A stretch of 41,056 nt of DNA, taken from contig JAQXZD010000116.1 of assembly GCA_029227035.1 (NCBI GenBank), forward strand, positions 1 to 41,056, written 5' to 3'. The notes under the pieces were generated by a model, which was not told the DNA's origin, ran no database searches, and saw only the letters and a list, made by a program, of their open reading frames with translations. This document shows positions 6,367-15,061 of this stretch, in pieces. Each line of letters starts with the position of its first letter. Within the stretch, counting starts at the first letter, position 1. The position numbers and the translations under genes were made by a program. The DNA comes from Lachnospiraceae bacterium (lineage in GTDB: Bacteria > Bacillota > Clostridia > Lachnospirales > Lachnospiraceae).

Positions 6367-8673
6367 TCATTCCATTTTTATTTCTACTTTATTCCGGTAC
6401 ATTCTTTCATCCGCCACTTTGAATACTGCATCATAAGTATCCCCGTCCATGCCCAGCTTTGCCATGCCGGAAGCAATACACACCTCCATGATATCGTCTT
6501 TACCGCTTACTGCTTCCATATGATGATGAAAATCCTGCATTTTCCGGTCTATCATATCAAAGTCTGTCCCATCTGCAATTGCCACAAATTCATCTCCGCC
6601 GATTCTGAATACCGAACTGTGTGAGAAAGTCTGACAGATAAATTTTCCTGCTTTTTGGAGCAGTTCATCTCCCTTTTCATGTCCGAGATTGTCATTTACC
6701 TTTTTCAGATTATTGACATCCATCACAACAACCGCCATTTTGCAATCCGCCCATACTTCCTCTCCGATACACTTTTCAATATACATCAAATAGTCATTTC
6801 TGTTCCGCAATCCTGTTAGTCCATCCTTCTCTGCCAGATTCTTCAGTTTTGAAATATATTCTTTGGTTTCGTTTGCCATAATTGTAATGTTATCCGCCAA
6901 TTCTCCAATCTCATCCTCGGCATTGCATGAAACCTTCGCATCCCAGTTACCAACGGCATACTGCTTGGTGGCTTCTATAACTTCAAATAAAGGTTTTACC
7001 ATGTTTCTGCTAAGCCTGAGAGACAAAATCAATGTGATGGCAAACACAATAATGAACACCATAACTCCGATGACAATAATGGAATACAATTGACTATTCA
7101 TGTCTGATGCCTTGGCATAAGTGACAAGCTTCATATGATTTTCCAACGTCGTGAAATAGATACCGTATTTTTCTCCCTTTCTATTGATAAACTGTATCTC
7201 TTCCGACTGCTCCCTGCTTTGCAACTGGGAATAAATATCACTATCAAAAGAATTTCCCAATAAATTTCCTTTCTGATAATGAATTTCACTGTTGCTCATA
7301 CTGCCTAAAGCAACGCCACTGCTTTTATAAATATTTAACTCATCCAAAATTTCTTCAAATTTTGTAAAGTCGATATCCATACCGATGACACCTACAAGGT
7401 CACTGCCATCGTAAACCGGAATGGCATAGGAAACCATTTTCACATTGATATTTGCATTATCATATGGTTCTGTCCAAATTGGCTTTCCTGCCCAGACCGG
7501 AAGGTAATACCAGCCTACATGTTCTGTATCATTTACATCATAAACATTTAAGTCTGTCGGTTTTAATTTTTGAAATCTGCCGTTCTCTCCGGACCTTGTA
7601 CAAAAGAATCCTGAGTTTCCATTGCCCGTAATGTCAGGATTCAGACGATAATACACTGCCACCGCACCATCTGTGTTATATGCAGCAGAAACAGCAATTT
7701 CTGCCATTTGATCCATATACTCGGAAACAATTGTTTCATCTTTCAGTTCCTCTAACGACGGACGGGACTTTTCGGAAATATCATACAAATTATTTACTGT
7801 CAGTTCCACAAGATTTAATTGGTCGTTTAATTTCAAAGCCAGGGAATAACAACTCTCACGCATCATAATTTCAGCATTCTGTGACGATATATTGCCCGAA
7901 ATAAGCAGGGTAATGGAAAGAAGCAATATTGCCAAAGTCAACATACTACCGGAAATAAGATAATTGATTTTATTTTTTATCGAACTTTTTACCAGTTTGA
8001 TCTGTCCGTTTATACTCACAGTCAACATCAGAAATGCAACCACCACAGAGCCTAGAAGTATAAAAAATATTCCATAAAACAGTAACGATGCCAGACTGGC
8101 AAGCACCATGATACAACTATATGCTGTCAGTGCAGTGCACTCCCTTTTTGTTAAACTTTTTCTATGTAAGAAGATTACAATAATATTTGCAAGCAATGAT
8201 GTAACTGCAAGTACACTTGAAAGCCAGAAAAATTCTCCTCTGTGATACATGGAGTCTGCATCAATCACATAAAGCCATCCCGTAAATTGCGAAATAATTA
8301 CAAGTGCTTCTCCCAACAGGGCTATAACAGATGCAACAATATACCAGACACGAAGTTTTTTGTTTTCCCTTCCTCCTAGAACATGAAGAATATAAAGCGA
8401 AAATAAAAAAGAAAGCAAAAATCCGGAAAAAAATTCTCCAAAGTTGGATATCCGCACAAGATGCCATCCAAGAGAACTCGTCATTCCCTTCGTCAAAAGT
8501 CCGGCTATATTGCACAATAAATCGATTAGCAGACATATAAAAATAGAAATAAAGTGTCTGCCTGTATGCTTTTCTATCTTTGATTCAATGAACACTACTG
8601 CAAGGGCAGCTATACATATCAGTACACCCCAGCTTTCCAAAACTATATTGATGTATTTTAGTGTATTCGACAT
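6367..8673 (-). CDS. Diguanylate cyclase with seven-helix sensor, dCache, HAMP and GGDEF domains
   Basis: A 768-residue membrane enzyme predicted to make cyclic di-GMP. Residues 1-225 form a seven-helix membrane sensor, a further helix lies at about 238-260, the extracellular double-Cache region spans about 262-528 (with GWYYLPVWAGKPIWTEPY), a helix lies at 529-553, then HAMP to about 605. The GGDEF domain begins at DGLTGLRNRN (617) and has the intact GGDEF active site at 692-696. The inhibitory RxxD site is absent: Phe and His stand where Arg and Asp are expected before the active site. The first 220 residues match the sensor of the kinase at 9608-10888 (RISNFGEFFSGFLLS against RITNFCEFASGYLVS; IISQFTGWLYVID against ILSQFNGMYYIIN). 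Its own promoter with a double heptamer lies at 8757-8790, and AAGAGG precedes the ATG. Confidence 0.9.
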   Translation of the reverse strand: MSNTLKYINIVLESWGVLICIAALAVVFIESKIEKHTGRHFISIFICLLIDLLCNIAGLLTKGMTSSLGWHLVRISNFGEFFSGFLLSFLFSLYILHVLGGRENKKLRVWYIVASVIALLGEALVIISQFTGWLYVIDADSMYHRGEFFWLSSVLAVTSLLANIIVIFLHRKSLTKRECTALTAYSCIMVLASLASLLFYGIFFILLGSVVVAFLMLTVSINGQIKLVKSSIKNKINYLISGSMLTLAILLLSITLLISGNISSQNAEIMMRESCYSLALKLNDQLNLVELTVNNLYDISEKSRPSLEELKDETIVSEYMDQMAEIAVSAAYNTDGAVAVYYRLNPDITGNGNSGFFCTRSGENGRFQKLKPTDLNVYDVNDTEHVGWYYLPVWAGKPIWTEPYDNANINVKMVSYAIPVYDGSDLVGVIGMDIDFTKFEEILDELNIYKSSGVALGSMSNSEIHYQKGNLLGNSFDSDIYSQLQSREQSEEIQFINRKGEKYGIYFTTLENHMKLVTYAKASDMNSQLYSIIVIGVMVFIIVFAITLILSLRLSRNMVKPLFEVIEATKQYAVGNWDAKVSCNAEDEIGELADNITIMANETKEYISKLKNLAEKDGLTGLRNRNDYLMYIEKCIGEEVWADCKMAVVVMDVNNLKKVNDNLGHEKGDELLQKAGKFICQTFSHSSVFRIGGDEFVAIADGTDFDMIDRKMQDFHHHMEAVSGKDDIMEVCIASGMAKLGMDGDTYDAVFKVADERMYRNKVEIKME

Positions 8674-8756
8674 CTTCAGACCTCTTTCGTTATCCGTACC
8701 TGTTCAGATTCCTCACAAATACTGTGACTCTACATCTTGTTTTCTTAATTGATTTC

Positions 8757-8790
8757 ATTATAGCAGGGCAAATGTACCCAAACTGTACCC
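8757..8790 (-). promoter_or_regulatory. Promoter with SARP-type double heptamer, in front of the diguanylate cyclase gene
   Basis: On the minus strand GGGTACA (8790-8784), GTTT, GGGTACA (8779-8773), then 10 nt and a perfect TATAAT box (8762-8757). The 18-bp core, the 4-bp spacer and the 10-bp distance to the -10 box are the same as at 5386-5419, while flanking bases differ, which argues for a selected site rather than a recent duplication. It lies between the regulator gene (stop at 8812) and the cyclase start (8673), giving a leader of about 75 nt. Confidence 0.78.
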
Positions 8791-8811
8791 AGACTCCGTT
8801 TTTTTTCTATT

Positions 8812-9603
8812 CTATTGTTTTTGGAATAATATTCCTGCCAATGTAACCTCTCCCCAACTGTAACCGGACATATATTCCCCGCCAAATGCTCGCAGTGCCT
8901 CTGTGCTGCCATCCAGCATCTGCCAGTAATCACAGCTCATTTTCGTCTTGTCCACCGACAAACTCCTGTTTTCTTCCTTGAGGATTTCCTCTATCCCTGC
9001 CCTTTTCAATGAGTTTTTCAGACTGACCTTCGCCTTTCGTACCTGTGCCAGTGAAGAAGCTTCATTGTCACTGTCTTCATACATCGCTGCCGCAATTACA
9101 TTATTGTTCACTGCTGCACCGTTCCTGTCAATCAAAAAGGCAAGTAACTCTTTACATCTTGCATTTTCAAAGGAAACAGAAACGCCCTCTACAAAGAGTT
9201 CAAAATGTCCGAATGTACTTGCATGAATATGTTTTTGCCTTACTGCTACCGGGTTTCGCAGATTTTGCAATTCTTCCCTCACCGCATCACTCTGTACCGG
9301 CTTTAACAGATACCCGGAACAACGCATATTCACAGCAGGCAACAGGTATTCATCGTATCCTGTAGCAAATATGATATTGATTCCCGGCCAGAAATTTTTC
9401 AGGCGGAGTGCAAGCTCCAACCCCGTCATTCCACGCATACGAACATCCAAAAATGCCACGTCAGCTATGTTTTTCTCTGCCCACGCGAGTACTTCCCTGG
9501 GACTTTGAAAGGCAAACAGCTCTGCCTCCGGTGATGCCTCCCTTATGGCATCTGTCAGGGAATCCAGTGCCAGTTTTTCATCATCAACTGCCAATATTCT
9601 CAT
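8812..9603 (-). CDS. Response regulator with SARP/OmpR-like DNA-binding domain
   Basis: The receiver (residues 1-115) has all catalytic positions: D7, D8, D53 in VAFLDVRM, T81 and K101 in GYLLKP. The C-terminal part (about 125-263) begins FGHFELFVEGVSVSF, continues CKELLAFLIDRNGAAV and ends with a helix-rich stretch; this is the winged-helix type found in SARP and related regulators, with only a very short tail instead of a full BTAD domain. It starts 4 nt after the kinase gene, so it is the kinase's cognate partner. I infer that it binds the GGGTACA double heptamers in front of the cyclase and pseudo-receiver genes, because these have the repeat length and spacing SARP proteins use. Not proven by sequence alone. 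Confidence 0.85.
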   Translation of the reverse strand: MRILAVDDEKLALDSLTDAIREASPEAELFAFQSPREVLAWAEKNIADVAFLDVRMRGMTGLELALRLKNFWPGINIIFATGYDEYLLPAVNMRCSGYLLKPVQSDAVREELQNLRNPVAVRQKHIHASTFGHFELFVEGVSVSFENARCKELLAFLIDRNGAAVNNNVIAAAMYEDSDNEASSLAQVRKAKVSLKNSLKRAGIEEILKEENRSLSVDKTKMSCDYWQMLDGSTEALRAFGGEYMSGYSWGEVTLAGILFQKQ

Positions 9604-9607
9604 GTTC

Positions 9608-10888
9608 TCACATCCTTTCCCTGAAGATTGTTACCGTAACCACTGTGCCATGCCCCACTTCGCTTTTTATCTCCAGTTTTCCACCGCACACTGAGGCAAG
9701 CCTTTTTCTGATATTTTCTATTCCTATATGTTCTCCGTTGCCCTTCGTTTCGCCCGATACAAAACCTACCCCGTCGTCAGTGACTGTGACGATATATCGG
9801 TCTTTTTCTTCCCTTGTTGCTATGGTAACCGTTCCGCCATCTTCCTTATCGCCCAGTCCATGCTTCACCGCATTTTCCACAAGTGGCTGAACAGACAGAA
9901 CCGGCAGTAGAAAGTCATCTGCCTGTATATCATATTCCACACAAAGCAGTTCCCCAAACCGCAGTTGTTCCAATGTCAGATAAGCTTCTATGTGCTTTCG
10001 TTCCTCCGAAAAAGCAATCATTCCTTTTCGTTTCAGTGAATTGAGATTGCCACGCAGATAGGTGGAAAAGGAAGCCAATGCCTTCCGTGCCATATTCACA
10101 TCCGTTTTGCAAAGCTGGTCTATGACGGTAAGGGAATTATACAAAAAATGCGGCTGCATCTGGGAAAGCATGATATTTACCTTCATATCCTGCAAATCCT
10201 GTTCTCTTTTATAGTAGTCCTGCGTCTGAACCATATGCATCATCAGAAACATAAATACAAGTACCATGGTATTAAGCAGCAAAATAATATTTACGCCATA
10301 AAACATGATCTGCAACAGCATACCAATTACCGGAATACATAAGTAGCAGATAACCGGAATATACAGTCTTTTATCCAACCTGTCCTTATACCGCACCAGA
10401 ATATAGGCAGATACGATTACCGCAAAAAATGAAAACACCAACGATAACGGATACCAGTTGCCTCTTTGATACAGATTATTTTCATTTATGATATAGTACA
10501 TTCCGTTAAACTGGGAAAGTATCAGCAATCCCATTGCCACAAGAAGTGCAATGCCTATCCTCCTTTTCCATCTCTTAAACTCTTCTTCTTTTTCTACATA
10601 CTGAATCATATACAGGATAAACAGTGCACTAACCAGATACCCACTTGCAAACTCACAGAAATTGGTTATGCGAAGCACCACATATATATGATTTCCTCCA
10701 TTTCCCTTAAAGGTAAGTCCCAAAAGATTCGACACAAGCTGCAGGGTATGGGCTCCAAATACATACAGAGCATACCTCCCGCTTCTTCCCAAGGTCTTTC
10801 CCCAGAAAAATATAATCAAAATACCGATAAGGCTGATAAATATACAGCAAATATCGGTTGTAATGCTAAACACTCTCAAGTAATTCAT
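9608..10888 (-). CDS. LytS-type sensor histidine kinase with seven-helix membrane sensor
   Basis: The 426-residue kinase has seven hydrophobic helices in residues 1-220, then the His_kinase motif QMQPHFLYNSL with the phosphorylated His at about 247, a membrane-proximal dimer helix, and an ATPase domain with N-box (LVENAVKHGLGD), GVGF and GIENIRKRL motifs. The whole sensor is homologous to that of the diguanylate cyclase at 6367-8673. It starts 18 nt after the LuxR-type regulator gene and is followed after 4 nt by its own regulator. The ribosome site is weak (AGGGCAG), which may mean coupling to the upstream gene. The signal is unknown; the sensor has no large extracellular loop, so a membrane-soluble or membrane-state signal is possible. 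Confidence 0.88.
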   Translation of the reverse strand: MNYLRVFSITTDICCIFISLIGILIIFFWGKTLGRSGRYALYVFGAHTLQLVSNLLGLTFKGNGGNHIYVVLRITNFCEFASGYLVSALFILYMIQYVEKEEEFKRWKRRIGIALLVAMGLLILSQFNGMYYIINENNLYQRGNWYPLSLVFSFFAVIVSAYILVRYKDRLDKRLYIPVICYLCIPVIGMLLQIMFYGVNIILLLNTMVLVFMFLMMHMVQTQDYYKREQDLQDMKVNIMLSQMQPHFLYNSLTVIDQLCKTDVNMARKALASFSTYLRGNLNSLKRKGMIAFSEERKHIEAYLTLEQLRFGELLCVEYDIQADDFLLPVLSVQPLVENAVKHGLGDKEDGGTVTIATREEKDRYIVTVTDDGVGFVSGETKGNGEHIGIENIRKRLASVCGGKLEIKSEVGHGTVVTVTIFRERM

Positions 10889-10906
10889 AGTTATCTGCCC
10901 TGTCCC

Positions 10907-11536
10907 TTAACCTTTCCTTCCGGTCAGATAATAGACCGCCAGTGCCGTCCTGTGCGACAGCCCCTCCTTTGCCAGAATGGTGGTAATATAATTTTTTACC
11001 GTTCCCTCACTCAGATACAGCTTCGCCGCAATCTCTTTATTGGAAAGTCCATCGGCAACCGCACGGATAATGTCCATCTCTCTTGCCGTATACCCCTCCT
11101 CGCAAAAAGGCTTCTGCTCCTGCTGTGCACTCGTCAGATGCTCCAGAAAATTTTCCTCCACAACGGCAGTTCCATGGTAAACGGATTTAATCATCTGTTT
11201 CAGGTGCTCCGGGGTGTGATTTTTTATCAGATACCCCTTCGCTCCGCACTTTAGAGCCTGCTGCACCAGCGCATCATCATCAAAAGTTGTAAGAATCAGC
11301 ACCTTGCCAAGCTCATGCTCCACAATATATTTTGTCGCTTCAATGCCATCCATCTCCGGCATCTGAATGTCCATAAGAAATACATCCGGCGGCGTCTTTT
11401 TTGCAAGCTCGATTGCCTTTTTCCCGTTTTCCGCGCAGCCGAGCACCTCAAATTCTTCATCCACGCTCAGAATAATCCGCATTCCGTCTCTGACAAAATC
11501 GCTGTCATCGGCAATTATTACCTTAATTTTCTCCAT
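10907..11536 (-). CDS. LuxR/NarL-type response regulator
   Basis: The 209-residue regulator has a receiver with D10/D11, phospho-acceptor D56 in FLMDIQMPEMDG, T84 and K105, then a LuxR-type helix-turn-helix at about 148-205 (TAREMDIIRAVADGLSNKEI, then SEGTVKNYITTIL). It lies 11 nt after the HisKA_3 kinase gene and is surely its partner; the pair follows an ABC exporter, a common arrangement in which the regulator controls the exporter. A TGAC-N4-GTCA palindrome upstream of the exporter is a candidate target. The next gene, a second kinase, starts only 18 nt further on. Confidence 0.92.
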   Translation of the reverse strand: MEKIKVIIADDSDFVRDGMRIILSVDEEFEVLGCAENGKKAIELAKKTPPDVFLMDIQMPEMDGIEATKYIVEHELGKVLILTTFDDDALVQQALKCGAKGYLIKNHTPEHLKQMIKSVYHGTAVVEENFLEHLTSAQQEQKPFCEEGYTAREMDIIRAVADGLSNKEIAAKLYLSEGTVKNYITTILAKEGLSHRTALAVYYLTGRKG

Positions 11537-11547
11537 ATTCTCTCCCT

Positions 11548-12690
11548 TCAGGAATCTTTAAGCGGCAACAGCATATTGATTGCAAAGCCGGTTTCCGCAT
11601 AAAAATCAATAATTCCGTTCACACTCCGCATGCGTTCCCGCATCCCGGAAAGTCCCATGCCATCCGTGATCTGTGCACAACCCACACCGTTATCCGCAAT
11701 CGAACAGCGCAGCATCCGGTTCATTACAATAATCTTAATCTCAATCTTTGTACAGTTGGCATATTTGAGAGCATTGGATACCGCTTCCACCGCATTGTCC
11801 AGAATAATCTCCAGATACCGGTCCGGCACAACAGACAAATCCCCCTGTGTCTCAAGACCTGCGTCAATCTTCATCTGTCTGCACTTTTCGCAGAGCTTTT
11901 CAAGCTGCAGCAAAGCCAGCTTGTATTTTTGCGGACGCTCTCTTCTTAAAATGAACCGAATCTCATCCATGCCGCTGCGAAGCTCATCTATCACCGCCTG
12001 TATCATTTTCTCTGCGGTATCCGGCTCCTGCTTAAGCACCACCTTCACCGCCTCCAGTTGATAGATGGAACCGTTGATATTGTGCCCAAGCTTATCGTGA
12101 AGCGTCTGGGAAAGCTTTGCCCGCTCTTCCAGCATCTGATTTTCCGCTTCGGCAAGTCCTCTGGACATCTCCCGCTGCAATTCATTCTCCCGAAAAGACA
12201 TTTTCTTTTTTAAAAGCTGCTCCGCATTGATATTATTCTCAATCTGTCTGTGATAGGAATCCACCAGAAAATCATTCTGTATATAAAGCAGTCCCATAAA
12301 CAAAACCGCAAGGCTCTCTCCACCTGACATCCGCAGCATCCCAAGAAAAGGCAGAAAATACCACAAAATTCCCATATTCGGAAAACGAAACTGCCGGCAG
12401 ATGGACAAAAGCTCATACAAAAGCAGGACTCCCAGCAGATATACGGAGCTTCCCAGCTCCCTCACCAGCAGCAAAAAAGTCAAAACGGACAGGCTCCACA
12501 ATATCGCTTTTCCCAGTTTCTCCGCAACGGCCTCCCATGCAAAAAGTCCAAAAAGAATCGCGAAAAGCAGGAACACCTCCACGGATGTCCCTGCCTGTCC
12601 TGTCTGCGTGAGCAGCAGATAAATCTCTCCTGCCAGCATCAGTATCACTTTTACTGCCATAAAATAATGATCCCGAATCTGTTCTGTCAT
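11548..12690 (-). CDS. HisKA_3-type sensor histidine kinase
   Basis: Starting at ATG 12690 (MTEQIRDHYF) the protein has 380 residues: several hydrophobic helices in about 10-140, a coiled linker, the HisKA_3 motif SQTLHDKLGHNINGS with His at about 198, and an ATPase domain with EIILDNAVEAVSNAL, DNGVGC and GLSGMRERM. I prefer 12690 because it gives an ATGA overlap with the permease stop (12687-12690). A longer frame to 12828 would run back through the permease gene. There is no extracellular domain, so it may sense the membrane or the exporter itself, as intramembrane-sensing kinases do. Partner is the LuxR-type regulator that follows. Confidence 0.88.
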   Translation of the reverse strand: MTEQIRDHYFMAVKVILMLAGEIYLLLTQTGQAGTSVEVFLLFAILFGLFAWEAVAEKLGKAILWSLSVLTFLLLVRELGSSVYLLGVLLLYELLSICRQFRFPNMGILWYFLPFLGMLRMSGGESLAVLFMGLLYIQNDFLVDSYHRQIENNINAEQLLKKKMSFRENELQREMSRGLAEAENQMLEERAKLSQTLHDKLGHNINGSIYQLEAVKVVLKQEPDTAEKMIQAVIDELRSGMDEIRFILRRERPQKYKLALLQLEKLCEKCRQMKIDAGLETQGDLSVVPDRYLEIILDNAVEAVSNALKYANCTKIEIKIIVMNRMLRCSIADNGVGCAQITDGMGLSGMRERMRSVNGIIDFYAETGFAINMLLPLKDS

Positions 12691-13946
12691 GCTTCGCTCT
12701 CTTTCATTTTTAATCCGACTGCGCCGATTCCAAGAATGACAATCACATATGCCAGGGTAATCCCACAAATCATCGGATATACCGACTGATCCCCTCTCAT
12801 AATCATCTCCGTTCCCTTGATAAACCAATGCTGAGGCATCAGATCGGATATCGCCTGAATCATCTTCGAGGAACCGTCCAGGGAGAAATAACAGCCCGAC
12901 AGAAGCGCTGACACCACCCAGATTGCAAGTACTGCATAGTTTGCACTCATGACATCTCCCACCATAATTCCCGCAACAAGGCTTAAAATATTGAAAATCA
13001 TACCCAGCAGAAATGCCATAAACAAAAGATTTCCTCTGGAGATTCCAAAGTCCATGTTCCGAAACAGCAGCATGTACAGTGCCATAACCCCTGTCTGCAG
13101 AACAGATACCAGTATTGCCACCGCAAACTTGGATATCAGGTACTCGGTTCTTCCTACCTTTGACAACATGATTCTAGTATACACCTTATTGTCTCTTTCT
13201 TCAATCATGGTGTAAGCCACACATACCCCGCAGAACAGGAATCCCAGCGAAAGAATTGCATATGCCATGCCGGCAAGCTGCTTTTTGTTTTCCTGCTCTC
13301 TGGTCAGACTCTCTTCCTTGCTGCTCTCCAGCATGACAACCTCTTTTTCCGGGAAATTTTCTTTCATCTGCCGGATAGAGGAAACCATCTGCTTCGGTTC
13401 CTGTCCGCTTTGCGCCAGCCTTTGAATAACGGAAATCTCCTCGGTAAGAACCCTTTCTGCCAGTTCAAAACGCTCGTCATCCGAGGTCTCATAAAGCCGG
13501 AAAGCCTCTTTCCAATCTCCCTCCGTGACCTTCTCGTCAAATTCCGGTCGCAGATATAAGGAAGCCCCTACCCGGTCCTTTGTAGCATCCTCCTTCACGA
13601 TTTCTTCCACATCCGCTTCGCTCATTTCGGATGCATCCACACGAAATACCCGGATCATTCCGGCCTCGGCCAGTTCCTGCTGCACATATTCCGCCAGTTC
13701 TGACTGCGCGGCATCATAAACCTTTACGGCATAAGAAGTCCAGTCATTCTGATATACAATTTTTTCCTGCGGCTTTTCGAGTTCGATAATTCCACGTTCT
13801 CCCTCATCGTAAGAGGTTGACGCATCGTTTTTCAGGTTCAGGATAACCAGTGACAATAACGGCGCCAGCAGGAGAAAGAACAGAAATCCTCTGTTGCGAA
13901 CCAAAAGCTTTAGATTGATTTTTAACAGTTCCATAAAATGATTCAT
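12687..13946 (-). CDS. ABC-2 type exporter permease (second)
   Basis: A 419-residue protein with one N-terminal helix (about 18-38), an extracellular domain of about 190 residues rich in charged residues, and five to six helices from about 225 to the end, as in ABC-2 export permeases (NatB/YhaP type). It overlaps the first permease by 4 bp (13943-13946) and the kinase by 4 bp, so four genes are translationally linked. With the other permease it should form the membrane channel of an exporter powered by the ATPase at 15062. The substrate cannot be read from sequence; drugs, peptides or sodium are typical for the group. Confidence 0.87.
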   Translation of the reverse strand: MNHFMELLKINLKLLVRNRGFLFFLLLAPLLSLVILNLKNDASTSYDEGERGIIELEKPQEKIVYQNDWTSYAVKVYDAAQSELAEYVQQELAEAGMIRVFRVDASEMSEADVEEIVKEDATKDRVGASLYLRPEFDEKVTEGDWKEAFRLYETSDDERFELAERVLTEEISVIQRLAQSGQEPKQMVSSIRQMKENFPEKEVVMLESSKEESLTREQENKKQLAGMAYAILSLGFLFCGVCVAYTMIEERDNKVYTRIMLSKVGRTEYLISKFAVAILVSVLQTGVMALYMLLFRNMDFGISRGNLLFMAFLLGMIFNILSLVAGIMVGDVMSANYAVLAIWVVSALLSGCYFSLDGSSKMIQAISDLMPQHWFIKGTEMIMRGDQSVYPMICGITLAYVIVILGIGAVGLKMKESEA

Positions 13947-15031
13947 GACTTACTCCTCCTTCTGAGCTTGTTGATGCCGATTGCAAGGACACTTCCCACC
14001 ACGGTAATCACTGTCATATACAACAGACATCTTCCTGTATAATCACTCTTTCCCATGCAGGAATACTCCACCAGTGTGCGGTTGACATAATATATGGGTG
14101 AAATCTCCTTAATTTTTTCCGGTATGTTGGAAAACAGATAGGTTTCAAACGAACCTCCGATAAATCCCATTCCCCATACAAAGGAAAAAAGTACGATAAT
14201 CAATACGGCAAAATTATTGACGATGGCATACAAAAGCATTCCCACAGAGATTGCTGCCATGATGCAGGCAAGAATCACCACGATACTCATGGGATTGGTT
14301 CCCCAGGACACTCCAAACAGGAGAATGGATAACCCAACTGTTACCGCTGTTGTGACAATGACTATCAGCACTGCCGGAACCCATCTTGCCAAATACAGCT
14401 TCGTCTCTGCGATACCGGATACCCGAAACCGCTCTTCGATTCCATTCTTCTTCTCCGCCGTCAGAATTCCCGCCGTACAGAGAACTCCCAGCCATGCGAA
14501 GTAAATCGCCTCAATGATTCCATAATAATCTTTGGAATCAACGGCCGGCATATACTCCGTCTCCTGTACCGGAAGCGTAATCTCATCATTTTCTCCCGGA
14601 ATCATGGCACGAACCGCTTCACCAAAGCTCTGCCTGTCCACCTGTCCCATAAAATACTCCAGGATTCCGCCCTGTATCTCATAATCATCACTCCGATACA
14701 AGGTGTATTCGTCTTTTCCGATATCAATGAAGCCCTTCAGGTCATTCTGCTCCATAATTTCCTGCGGTTCCCCCTCCGGAAAATTTTCCAGTTGAATTCC
14801 GGCTTCCTCTCCCGCATCCTTGATTTCGTCCATATACGCAGCATAGCTGCTCTCACTGCTGATGCGGTAACCTGCCCGAAACTCATCCGCCTCCTCATAG
14901 GACTCCATCATATTCGCAAAGGCACTTGAAAGAACGGCAATCACAAGAATCGGTCCTACCAGCATCAGGGCAAGCACCCACTTGTCCCGAAACATCAGCT
15001 TAAAATTATTCTTAATCAGATATCGAATCAT
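13943..15031 (-). CDS. ABC-2 type exporter permease (first)
   Basis: A 362-residue permease with an N-terminal helix near residues 18-40, a soluble extracellular portion to about 165, and a C-terminal block of helices from about 170 to 355 containing AEKKNGIEERFRVSG, the cytoplasmic coupling segment typical of ABC-2 proteins. It starts 30 nt after the ATPase gene and overlaps the second permease by an ATGA. The two permeases share topology but not close sequence, so the exporter is predicted to be a heterodimer. Confidence 0.87.
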   Translation of the reverse strand: MIRYLIKNNFKLMFRDKWVLALMLVGPILVIAVLSSAFANMMESYEEADEFRAGYRISSESSYAAYMDEIKDAGEEAGIQLENFPEGEPQEIMEQNDLKGFIDIGKDEYTLYRSDDYEIQGGILEYFMGQVDRQSFGEAVRAMIPGENDEITLPVQETEYMPAVDSKDYYGIIEAIYFAWLGVLCTAGILTAEKKNGIEERFRVSGIAETKLYLARWVPAVLIVIVTTAVTVGLSILLFGVSWGTNPMSIVVILACIMAAISVGMLLYAIVNNFAVLIIVLFSFVWGMGFIGGSFETYLFSNIPEKIKEISPIYYVNRTLVEYSCMGKSDYTGRCLLYMTVITVVGSVLAIGINKLRRRSKS

Positions 15032-15061
15032 CTTCTGTTCCTCCCTTTTCCACTGCCTGTT

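Noticed and set aside
10466-11254. Plus-strand open frame of about 262 residues
   Set aside because: It is antisense to the LytS-type kinase and LuxR-type regulator, which are both clear.
11548-12828. Longer version of the HisKA_3 kinase starting at 12828
   Set aside because: The extra 46 residues lie inside the permease gene in another frame; the ATGA overlap at 12690 is a better start.
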